From NCBI GenBank assembly GCA_943789165.1, contig CALSTB010000005.1, positions 913,827 through 977,826 of the forward strand: 64,000 nt of DNA, read 5' to 3'. Below are positions 17,373 through 25,041 of the stretch, piece after piece; the first letter of the stretch is position 1; each line of letters opens with the position of its first letter. The notes below the pieces were generated by a model. It was given only the letters and a program-made list of their open reading frames with translations, did no database searches and was not told the origin of the DNA. This stretch comes from an uncultured Bacteroidia bacterium (GTDB lineage: Bacteria; Bacteroidota; Bacteroidia; NS11-12g; UBA9320). The position numbers and the translations under genes are program-made.

Positions 17373-18335
17373 TTGATCGAGTTGATTTCCTGTTAACATG
17401 GTCGCTGCGACCTTAAAAATTGGCTCAGTTAACAATACAAAAAAATTATGTTTTTGTCTTTCAGACTGGCCCGTAATACGGATACATTGACTTTGCACCC
17501 CTTTGATCCATGATTTTTGATTTTTGAAACGTGCATGGCTACAAGCGACTCCCATCATATCATCACCGAAGTGAACCAGCAATGAATCGGTCACACCAAA
17601 GGAAATCATGACATTCATCTGTACGTCTAATTCCTGTTGATACAAAACTCGATAGTTGTTGTTAGTCGAAAACACAAATTCTTCAACCAACTGAATTAGT
17701 CCTTCGAAAAAAGTAAATAGATATTCTTTATCAAAATGCAGTCCACAGGCAATCGCATATTCCAATTCATTAAGTATTTGCTTGGTTGCAGAAGTTGACC
17801 ACATTTCATGGTAGGTGGTCGTTGCCTTAGTTGCCGATTTTTGCTGACTAATCTTCAGAATATCATCGACAAAAACATGGGATTTCGGTTTGTATAAATG
17901 GCTCCATAAATCCAATTTGAATTGAGCTATAGGTCTGCGTTTTAGCAAATGAACCAGCGGTATGTGACTGGCCAGACAAAAAACTTGTTCTGACTTCCCA
18001 TTTGAAAGTTTTGAATGAAGCTCAATTAACTCCTTGCAATAGTCCAAAATCCCCAAATCATGCACGCTAACAAATCTCAATCCGCTGTGGTTTGTGGGTG
18101 AAACAGCAAATAGAGAATCAATTGAGATACCAAATGTTTTAAACAAAAGCCACAACTCTTCGAACGTAAAGGCTGTTGTGCCGCGAAGTCGCCTGTAAAT
18201 ACTTTCTTTCGATACGTTTAGTAAGTCAGCCAATTCTAGGATGACGTTAATGTGCTCAGGCACCTGATCACTAATGGCAGATTCCAACTTACGCAGAACA
18301 ACTGAAGGCATTTTTTGAGATTTTTGATTGGCCAT
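17355..18335 (-). CDS. helix-turn-helix regulator-like protein
   Basis: A 326-residue protein. Residues about 20-70 contain an HTH-like segment (ILELADLLNVSKESIYRRLRG, then FTFEELWLLFKTF) of the XRE/Cro type. The remaining 250 residues are mostly helical and lack a recognised ligand-binding domain; this HTH-plus-long-helical-tail shape occurs in uncharacterised Bacteroidota regulators. The frame is open upstream to 18401, but the ATG at 18335 (MANQKSQKM) is preferred. It is divergent from the three-gene surface cassette starting at 18493, so it could control that cassette; this is inference only. Confidence 0.65.
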   Translation of the reverse strand: MANQKSQKMPSVVLRKLESAISDQVPEHINVILELADLLNVSKESIYRRLRGTTAFTFEELWLLFKTFGISIDSLFAVSPTNHSGLRFVSVHDLGILDYCKELIELHSKLSNGKSEQVFCLASHIPLVHLLKRRPIAQFKLDLWSHLYKPKSHVFVDDILKISQQKSATKATTTYHEMWSTSATKQILNELEYAIACGLHFDKEYLFTFFEGLIQLVEEFVFSTNNNYRVLYQQELDVQMNVMISFGVTDSLLVHFGDDMMGVACSHARFKNQKSWIKGVQSQCIRITGQSERQKHNFFVLLTEPIFKVAATMLTGNQLDQLRTSR

Positions 18336-18492
18336 TAGACAAATATTAAGTTTCAATTCGAAAGATTCGAGACTTAAACTCCCACCGCAGAATAATCTCA
18401 TTATTCGTCATACTTTTTCGCCACTGTGACATAATGTGACTCGAAAAAGCTCCTTCTATTTCTGTCTTTCGTATGAACCAAATTTTAGAATC

Positions 18493-19539
18493 ATGAAAAA
18501 ACACATTGTTACTGTGCTAACCCTGTTAGCCATTCCATGGCATTCCGCCTTTTCCCAACATTTGGATTTTGAAGTCCGTTACCAGCTTACGACACACACA
18601 ACGTATAAGGTGAATGAGGCTGATGTTTCCAAACTCTTACCACAAGATACCATTAAACTGTTGCCACACGCCACCAGTGAACTGGTTCATGAGCAGTTTT
18701 TCGATGACGGAACCTCGCGTACTGAATCAACCATCTCCTACCCCATTTCTTTACTTGAAGATTGGATAGAGCCAATTGACAAAGTTGTCTCGACGAACAA
18801 TAAGGTAGAAGCGTATGCAAACAACGAATTATTGTATAGAGACTCTATTCACGAACCGATTGAACTAACACCAACTGAAACCTTTGCTCCATTCTATTTA
18901 GCAACAAACAATTGGCAACTCCCGATAGATGCACAAATGGTCTCCCAATTTGAGTTGTCCGGAATGGAGATAATTGAAAACACACCACAGACACTTTGCA
19001 TCATGAACCCATCTCTAATGCTACGATATGATAAGGAAAACCTGTCTGAGACTTATATTGAATTAGATGATAATGGAACCGAAATATTTCGCAAAATTAC
19101 ATTGTACACACCTGATTCAGAAGGCTTTCTGCTGTATGATCTTATTCAAACCTCATCCATCGACACGAGAACACAACCGTGTATTGAAAAAATCGTGTAC
19201 GAAGACTACAACAATATCGAACGCATTTTTCACAATCCCAAATGTGCTCCTACACTTTCAAATGGGCACCTATCCAGTACGATTGAAACCGCAGAGAATT
19301 ACGGAGTTCATGTGCACCAAATTGAAGGAACCAACACCGTTTATTTGAATTTACCCATTGCCATTCCTGAGACGATTACAGGCGTTGTGAAAGACATATA
19401 CGGTGGCGTCGTCATTGAAAACATAGTAATCAACACCACCGACCCTTATGTTGACTTAGGACAATTGCCTACTGGTGTGTACCACTTTGGGGTTAAAGAC
19501 GTCAACATTATCCCAGGCAAATTCTTATACCAACCTTAA
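18493..19539 (+). CDS. exported protein with T9SS-like C-terminus, unknown function
   Basis: A 348-residue protein. The ATG at 18493 starts a signal peptide (MKKHIVTVLTLLAIPWHSAF, then SQ); the frame is open upstream to 18436 but that part is not signal-like. The middle is not recognised. The last 65 residues (NLPIAIPETITGVVKDIYGG...LGQLPTGVYHFGVKDVNIIPGKFLYQP) follow the beta-strand and L-P-x-G-x-Y pattern of type A T9SS sorting domains, although the early Y-P-N-P motif is absent. First gene of a cassette with the hydrolase (15-base gap) and the propeller lipoprotein. Confidence 0.6.
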   Translation: MKKHIVTVLTLLAIPWHSAFSQHLDFEVRYQLTTHTTYKVNEADVSKLLPQDTIKLLPHATSELVHEQFFDDGTSRTESTISYPISLLEDWIEPIDKVVSTNNKVEAYANNELLYRDSIHEPIELTPTETFAPFYLATNNWQLPIDAQMVSQFELSGMEIIENTPQTLCIMNPSLMLRYDKENLSETYIELDDNGTEIFRKITLYTPDSEGFLLYDLIQTSSIDTRTQPCIEKIVYEDYNNIERIFHNPKCAPTLSNGHLSSTIETAENYGVHVHQIEGTNTVYLNLPIAIPETITGVVKDIYGGVVIENIVINTTDPYVDLGQLPTGVYHFGVKDVNIIPGKFLYQP

Positions 19540-19554
19540 TCATTGATAAAAACC

Positions 19555-21273
19555 ATGAAAAACACCTTAACAATACTCATGCTCATAATCGCAACTGTAT
19601 GCTGCGGTCAAGACATTTCACATGCTCCCATCTTGGTAGACGCGGTGAAATGTGAATTAGATAAAGAGAACACAATCTCTATTCAAAACCTTCATGTCGT
19701 AACTGACAGTTTTAATACCTGGTATACCGATTCCTCGGATGTAGAGGAAGACAATCCTGAATCTTACCCTAAACTCAATAAATCTGAATTCGACACTAGG
19801 TTGATATATTTTGTCCATGGCTTAGGAGGCAATGACAAATCCTGGGATGCTGTAGACGATGCCCACACTTCGGAATACGTGTATACACCGCTTCGAGTGG
19901 ATTATGAGGAGCATCAACGAGATTTCAATGAAGCGTCCTACGAAGTGTATACTGAGATGAATCGCCTAAGGATCAGCGCCTTGTACAACAACGACCGCAC
20001 GCTTAGTACAGACAAACCCTACGCCATTGGTCATAGCCAAGGTGGTTTAGTCATACGAGATATGGACCGCAAATTTGATCAGAATTATGATGCCCATTTT
20101 CAAGAAGATCATCGTCAGTTTTATGGAATGATTACGTTTTGTACTCCACACCTTGGGGCAAGCATTGGGACATCACAAGAGGCGCTTACCAAAATGGCTG
20201 CCGACTTTGGCTACTTAATTGGCAACGCAACGTTAAAAAATCAAGTGGCAAAATTTTCGCTAAAAGTGCCTTTCCTTTCAAAGAAGCTGTTAAGATTTAG
20301 CGCTAGTGCTTCTGATTTGGTCGAGGCATTATCTACCAATTTGATTGTGGAGGGCATAAACATAATGTCTAAAGGACAGCAGGCCCCAATGGTGCAGCAA
20401 TATGGTGAGTTTGCGCCCTACGTTAGAAATACGATGAATTACAGCAACACTACGATTCCAAAAGCATTGTTCTACGCTGAAGAATCTGACCCCATTTTAT
20501 TTCGCATTGCCACATACATGATTGGACCGACCGCCAGTGACTTTGTCCATTACCCGCGTTTTGGTGCCAATGATGATGAACAAATTGAAAAAGGAGTTAA
20601 CGAGCTGCGAGCCAAGTTATTAGCCGATATAAAGGCACACAAAAAAGAAGCTGAGAAAATTCAAAAGAAGATAGATCGTACCAATATTCCTGTGATCGGA
20701 TTGGCTTATCTCCTAACCAAAAAGAGCAAATTGAACCAATTAAAAATTCAGGAAGACGCTAGTAAAGCAGAAACAGAAGCCGTCGCTTTTATCGAAAAAG
20801 TCAATGTCATGTATAAAACCATTGTGGGTGCCATTGACGTTAGGCGCTTATTTAAGCGAGAACTGACTGGTTATTGGTGTGTTACAGGAACTAAAGAGAT
20901 CACAGTAAACGTCCCTTACAAAGGCAAAAAAACGATTGAAATCGAAAATCGGCATAGAGTGGACAACCCAAGTTTATGTGACGGTACCAAAACAATCCCT
21001 ATTTATTCAACACCAGCAGTAGAACAGAAAACTGATGCTGTTTTAACCGTGAATAGTCAAAAAGGATTTCCTGGATGTCACGATAGGTATAAACTGTTAT
21101 TAGATGAAATCCGTACTTACGACGCTCAAGGCAACTTCACTGGTGTCCAAACCAAAAGCGACGTTAACCACATTCAGATCTTGAATTGTGCCCAAACCGA
21201 CGAAGCCTTGAGGCGGATTTATGAAGGTCGTGGCGTCCCTATTTTCTTTAAACTCAGAGAAAAGAAGAGATGA
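19555..21273 (+). CDS. exported alpha/beta-hydrolase (lipase/esterase-like)
   Basis: A 572-residue exported protein with signal peptide MKNTLTILMLIIATVCCGQ (likely cut after GQ). Residues about 80-210 show an alpha/beta-hydrolase core: LIYFVHGLGGNDKSW (oxyanion-type HG) and the nucleophile elbow GHSQGG with Ser161, followed by TFCTPHLGASIG. This resembles the lipase/PGAP1-like/DUF676 group, whose members act on lipids or esters. A lysine-rich helical part follows (about 350-430), then a C-terminal domain with paired cysteines (YWCVTGT, SLCDGT, FPGCHDR, ILNCAQT) that I do not recognise. The downstream gene starts inside its stop codon (ATGA). Confidence 0.75.
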   Translation: MKNTLTILMLIIATVCCGQDISHAPILVDAVKCELDKENTISIQNLHVVTDSFNTWYTDSSDVEEDNPESYPKLNKSEFDTRLIYFVHGLGGNDKSWDAVDDAHTSEYVYTPLRVDYEEHQRDFNEASYEVYTEMNRLRISALYNNDRTLSTDKPYAIGHSQGGLVIRDMDRKFDQNYDAHFQEDHRQFYGMITFCTPHLGASIGTSQEALTKMAADFGYLIGNATLKNQVAKFSLKVPFLSKKLLRFSASASDLVEALSTNLIVEGINIMSKGQQAPMVQQYGEFAPYVRNTMNYSNTTIPKALFYAEESDPILFRIATYMIGPTASDFVHYPRFGANDDEQIEKGVNELRAKLLADIKAHKKEAEKIQKKIDRTNIPVIGLAYLLTKKSKLNQLKIQEDASKAETEAVAFIEKVNVMYKTIVGAIDVRRLFKRELTGYWCVTGTKEITVNVPYKGKKTIEIENRHRVDNPSLCDGTKTIPIYSTPAVEQKTDAVLTVNSQKGFPGCHDRYKLLLDEIRTYDAQGNFTGVQTKSDVNHIQILNCAQTDEALRRIYEGRGVPIFFKLREKKR

Positions 21274-22502
21274 TAAGATCTATAATCATTGCTTTTATTT
21301 TAGGTTGTATTAGTTGTAAAAAGGACGCCATTACTCGTCCACATAAGCTTATAAGTGTTGTTGATTCCATTATGAACCATGGATCGCTGGAGTTAGTGTG
21401 GCATAAACGATCAAACCGAGCGCAGATTTGCAGGGGGACTTTTGTTTATGATGCTGGAGTGGTGTTCTTTATTCAAGAGGCAAAACCTAACTCAAAGGAT
21501 GAGATTCTGTCTCTCGATCTTGAAACGGGAGATACACTTTGGGTTTGGGATGAAGGCCCGTACTTCACTAACTACAGATACATCCAAGGCAACACCTTGT
21601 ACTTTACCGCAGGCACGTCTGTGTACGCCATAGATTGCATGACAGGAAAAACCTTGTGGGAATATCAACCACCAGTCAACCTTGCTTATATGAGCTTAAA
21701 CGTCTGCGAAATGGGAGTGTATGTTTCATACCAAGACCGGAAACCAAATCCAGAAACGAACGAATCAATCTTGTTTGAGCTTGACCAAAATGGCCAACCA
21801 ACAGAAATCATACGGTTAAACGCCTATGATAGAAATGGATATACGTTTAACTACGACCATGTAACACCATGGCAACATCCAAATGGAGATATCATTTTGT
21901 TTTGTGAAAGCAGATCTTGGAATTACGGTCCGACGAATAAAGGTAAAGGTGAATACATCGCTGTGAACGCAAGCTCCCAATCCATTTATCACGATTGGGG
22001 TTGTTTCTTCAACGAAGTCGACATTGGTGGGAGGTGTTATCTCGATGATCACATAGTCTATATCGCATCCGGTTGGAATCAAGTCGCCGCATTAGACTTA
22101 CTTAATAATGAAGTCGAATGGGTACAGACTATTCCTGATGAACAATCTACCGCATCGTTAATGCCCATTGCTATGTTCGCCGATCACGTTCTGTTAAGCT
22201 TAGGGAATAAAGGACACATAAACGTCTTTAACAAAACAACCGGCATCATTTCCCATACTATTAATGGTATAGGTAATGAGTGGTTCAGTACAGCATATCA
22301 GTTTAATGACGGGTACTGCTGGTTCACTTCTACAGAAGGGTTGTATAAGCTTAATCAGAACTTTGAAATAGTAACTCAACTGTTAAAAGAAGAATCACTT
22401 GGGACAAGTAGAGGTTCGTTTACAAACGGATTAGACATCGGTTCTGATGGAAAGCTGTATACCACTCGAGGTTATGACTTCGTGTGTCTCAAGCAAAAAT
22501 GA
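21270..22502 (+). CDS. PQQ-like beta-propeller lipoprotein
   Basis: A 410-residue protein. The start MIRSIIIAFILGCISCKKD has a lipobox-like ILGC, so it is probably a lipoprotein. Repeated strands of the PQQ/pyrrolo-quinoline-like propeller type are visible (ILSLDLETGDTLWVWDEG, TLYFTAGTSVYAIDCMTGKTLWEYQ, VAALDLLNNEVEWVQ, INVFNKTTGIISH). There is no sign of a dehydrogenase metal site, so it is more likely a scaffold or sensor than a quinoprotein enzyme. It overlaps the hydrolase gene by 4 bases (ATGA) and is probably translated with it. The gene ends at a symmetrical terminator. Confidence 0.7.
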   Translation: MIRSIIIAFILGCISCKKDAITRPHKLISVVDSIMNHGSLELVWHKRSNRAQICRGTFVYDAGVVFFIQEAKPNSKDEILSLDLETGDTLWVWDEGPYFTNYRYIQGNTLYFTAGTSVYAIDCMTGKTLWEYQPPVNLAYMSLNVCEMGVYVSYQDRKPNPETNESILFELDQNGQPTEIIRLNAYDRNGYTFNYDHVTPWQHPNGDIILFCESRSWNYGPTNKGKGEYIAVNASSQSIYHDWGCFFNEVDIGGRCYLDDHIVYIASGWNQVAALDLLNNEVEWVQTIPDEQSTASLMPIAMFADHVLLSLGNKGHINVFNKTTGIISHTINGIGNEWFSTAYQFNDGYCWFTSTEGLYKLNQNFEIVTQLLKEESLGTSRGSFTNGLDIGSDGKLYTTRGYDFVCLKQK

Positions 22503-22511
22503 CTACATAAA

Positions 22512-22541
22512 AAAAGGGCGATTGAATTCAATCGCCCTTTT
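22512..22541. terminator. perfect 30-base palindromic bidirectional terminator
   Basis: A perfect palindrome centred between 22526 and 22527, with A-run and T-run at its ends (AAAAGGGCGATTGAA and its complement), lies between two convergent genes. It should terminate both the propeller gene (+) and rplU-rpmA (-). Confidence 0.9.
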
Positions 22542-22558
22542 ATATGTATTTGATATTT

Positions 22559-22819
22559 TTACTCAGTTACTGCGTCAACAGCAACGTAAGATCTATTGTT
22601 TTTTCCTTTTTTGAACATCACAATACCATCCGTCAATGCAAATAAGGTATGGTCTTTTCCCATTCCTACATTGTTTCCAGGATGATGTTTTGTCCCTCTT
22701 TGTCTAACAAGGATGTTACCAGCGATGGCTGCTTGACCACCGTAAATCTTAACACCAAGTCGTTTACTATGCGACTCTCTTCCGTTCTTCGAACTACCAG
22801 CTCCTTTTTTGTGTGCCAT
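22559..22819 (-). CDS. rpmA: 50S ribosomal protein L27
   Basis: An 86-residue L27 with the family's N-terminus ([20 protein letters not shown]) and the [26 protein letters not shown] core. L27 lies at the peptidyl-transferase centre of the large subunit. It has the bacterial short N-terminus starting directly at MAHKK, not the cleaved Firmicutes form. It follows rplU by 3 bases in the usual order. Confidence 0.97.
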   Translation of the reverse strand: MAHKKGAGSSKNGRESHSKRLGVKIYGGQAAIAGNILVRQRGTKHHPGNNVGMGKDHTLFALTDGIVMFKKGKNNRSYVAVDAVTE

Positions 22820-22822
22820 GTC

Positions 22823-23134
22823 TTATCCTTTAATTGATTCGATTTGAATTTTAGTATAATCTTGTCTGTGACCGTTACGTTTTGCATAACCTTTTCTTCG
22901 CTTCTTTTTGAAAACGATTACTTTATCACTCTTCACGTGTTCCAATACTTTCGCTGAAACTGATGCACCTTTAACTGCTGGTTTTCCAATTTTTGACTTA
23001 CCGTCATTGTCAACCAACAATACCTTATCAAAAGTTAAAGAATCTCCAGATTCGTTTTGTAGTTTGTTTACGAACAATTCTTGCTCGTTCTCTACTTTGT
23101 ATTGCTTTCCTGCTATTTCTACTATCGCAAACAT
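22823..23134 (-). CDS. rplU: 50S ribosomal protein L21
   Basis: A 103-residue L21 that starts with the conserved MFAIVEIAGKQYKV; the frame is open 7 codons further upstream but that part is not conserved. The C-terminal KKRRKGYAKRNGHRQDYTKI is the 23S-rRNA-binding signature. It is paired with rpmA. A full TTG-N18-TATTTTTG promoter lies just upstream and gives a leader of about 12 bases. Confidence 0.97.
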   Translation of the reverse strand: MFAIVEIAGKQYKVENEQELFVNKLQNESGDSLTFDKVLLVDNDGKSKIGKPAVKGASVSAKVLEHVKSDKVIVFKKKRRKGYAKRNGHRQDYTKIQIESIKG

Positions 23135-23152
23135 CGATTTTATTTTGGGCTG

Positions 23153-23181
23153 CAAAAATACGTTTAATTTTTACTTTTCAA
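23153..23181 (-). promoter_or_regulatory. promoter of rplU-rpmA
   Basis: On the minus strand, TTG (23181-23179), an 18-base spacer and TATTTTTG (23160-23153) match the Bacteroidota consensus in both boxes and in spacing. Confidence 0.75.
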
Positions 23182-23206
23182 ACGTGTTTCAATTAGTTTT
23201 TGCACA

Positions 23207-24709
23207 TTAGAATTCATAATCACCTTCATCAGGTGCGATATTCGTAATATCATTGTTCATCTTAGACTCAAAAGTGACACTACTTCCTTCCGATTCGTGG
23301 TTGTCGAAATACTCAACATCCTCAAATTTAGCAAACTCTGCACGGAATCTTATTCTAGCTTTTCCTGTACTACCATGCCTGTGTTTGGCGATGATAAAAT
23401 CTGCCATTCCAGTCAAGTCATTCCCTTCTGCATCCTGAGTAAAACCATAATAATCAGCACGATACAAGAATCCAACCATATCTGCATCTTGCTCAATCGA
23501 ACCTGATTCCCGAAGGTCAGATAGAATTGGAATTTTGTCTTGTCTTTGCTCTACTGCCCTACTTAACTGTGCCAAGGCAATTACAGGAATGTCTAATTCT
23601 TTAGCCAAAGATTTTAAAGACCTTGATATGTAACTAATTTCTTGTTCTCGGTTACCGTTTTTACCTGATTCTTCACCTCTCATTAATTGCAAATAATCAA
23701 TGATCAGCATTTCAATTCCTTTATTCGATTTTAACCGCCTTGCTTTTGCACGTAAATCAAAAATGCTGAGCTGAGGTGTGTCATCAATATAAATTGGCGC
23801 ATCACTTAGGTTTTCAACACGCGCATTTAATTGCTCCCATTCATAATCCGCAAGTTTGCCACTTCTAAATTTTTCACCAGGCAATTCTGTTTCACCAGAG
23901 ATAAGTCTTGTAACTAACTGCAGTGATGACATCTCCAGAGAGAAGATTGCGACAGGTTTTTTATGTTCAACAGCAGCGTTTCGTGCAATACCAAGTACAA
24001 ATGCCGTTTTACCCATACCTGGTCTACCCGCTAAAATGACGAGGTCAGATTTTTGCCAACCATTAGTCATTCTATCAATATTGGTAAACCCAGAAGGTAC
24101 GCCAGTCAAGCCCGAACCCTGGTCTTTCATGGCCTCCACTTGCTTAATTGCCTTATGAATTAAATCATCAATCGAATCGTAGTTCTTTTTGATGGTATCA
24201 TTCTTAATGGCATACAGCTTTTTCTCAGCATCGTCTAACAGTTCGAAAGCATCTGAAGTATCTTCGAATGCATCTTTACCAATTTGCCCAGAAATTCTAA
24301 TTAACTCACGTTGAATGTATTTCTGTAATAGGATCTTGGAGTGGAACTCTAGATTGGCAGATGACGCAACTTTATTCGTGAGCTGAGTAATGTAATACGC
24401 TCCACCAGCAGCCTCAAGTTGAGCCGACTTACGCAGTTCTTCTGTTACCGTAAGTAAATCAACAGGCTCCCCAACATCAAAAAGTCGTTTGATTGCAGCA
24501 AAGATGATTTGATGAGAGTCGTGATAAAACACCTCTTGAATCAATACGTCTAATACCCTAACAGGCGCATCTTTCTCGAGGAGCATTGCCCCTAAAACAG
24601 CTTCTTCAAGCGGTAAAGCCTGTGGTGGCTTTCGTCCTAGATTACCTTCCTCAGACAGGACCATACCTTTGCGTTCTATTCTCCTCTTCGGATTCTTATT
24701 TATATCCAT
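23207..24709 (-). CDS. dnaB: replicative DNA helicase DnaB
   Basis: A 500-residue hexameric 5'-3' helicase. The N-terminal primase-interacting domain (LPLEEAVLGAMLLEKDAPVRVL) is joined by a linker to the RecA-like motor with Walker A GRPGMGKT, Walker B-type IDYLQLM and the QLSRAVEQR arginine-containing motif. No intein interrupts it. The frame is open upstream to 24775; the ATG at 24709 (MDINKNPKRR) is chosen because the extension is basic and unlike the family. A 20-base inverted repeat lies immediately upstream of this start. Divergent from clpC. Confidence 0.95.
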   Translation of the reverse strand: MDINKNPKRRIERKGMVLSEEGNLGRKPPQALPLEEAVLGAMLLEKDAPVRVLDVLIQEVFYHDSHQIIFAAIKRLFDVGEPVDLLTVTEELRKSAQLEAAGGAYYITQLTNKVASSANLEFHSKILLQKYIQRELIRISGQIGKDAFEDTSDAFELLDDAEKKLYAIKNDTIKKNYDSIDDLIHKAIKQVEAMKDQGSGLTGVPSGFTNIDRMTNGWQKSDLVILAGRPGMGKTAFVLGIARNAAVEHKKPVAIFSLEMSSLQLVTRLISGETELPGEKFRSGKLADYEWEQLNARVENLSDAPIYIDDTPQLSIFDLRAKARRLKSNKGIEMLIIDYLQLMRGEESGKNGNREQEISYISRSLKSLAKELDIPVIALAQLSRAVEQRQDKIPILSDLRESGSIEQDADMVGFLYRADYYGFTQDAEGNDLTGMADFIIAKHRHGSTGKARIRFRAEFAKFEDVEYFDNHESEGSSVTFESKMNNDITNIAPDEGDYEF

Positions 24710-24713
24710 GTAT

Positions 24714-24733
24714 GTTGCACAAATTCGTGCAAC
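24714..24733. promoter_or_regulatory. inverted repeat just upstream of dnaB start
   Basis: GTTGCAC (24714-24720) and GTGCAAC (24727-24733) form a perfect 7-base inverted repeat with a 6-base spacer, 5 bases from the dnaB ATG. It could be an operator or a leader hairpin that covers the start region. There is no recognisable -7 box nearby. Confidence 0.45.
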
Positions 24734-24980
24734 GAATTTAGAACTATTTGTCCTCGACCTCCAAGACGTTTTCATGAAATTATCAAATGAACAAAATCAA
24801 CCATGTTGAAAAAATTGGTATAACTTGAAACTCGAGTCATAACCTGCTGATATACGATTAGTTTAATCCACATAAGTCAGTCCAACAGGCAATTTGACAG
24901 TCTAAACAGTTGATATTTTATGTCAACCCTGTCAGCAAATCCAATTTACTGGTCATAATTGTCAGGCGTGGATGCATCGA
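24734..24980. other. dnaB-clpC intergenic region with nested dyad
   Basis: The 332-base gap between the two divergent genes has no supportable open frame. It contains a nested dyad: TGACAG (24895-24900) with CTGTCA (24929-24934) outside GTTGA (24909-24913) with TCAAC (24923-24927). GTCAG occurs three times (near 24876, 24931, 24960). These may be regulatory sites for clpC; nothing else is recognised. Confidence 0.35.
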
Positions 24981-25012
24981 TTGACCTCGCACACAAAATG
25001 GAATTATATTTG
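24981..25012 (+). promoter_or_regulatory. promoter of clpC
   Basis: TTG (24981-24983), a 21-base spacer and TATATTTG (25005-25012) fully match the Bacteroidota promoter consensus. The leader to the ATG at 25042 would be about 22 bases. Confidence 0.8.
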
Positions 25013-25041
25013 TTATCTATATGTTCTACGTTAGATAAAAT

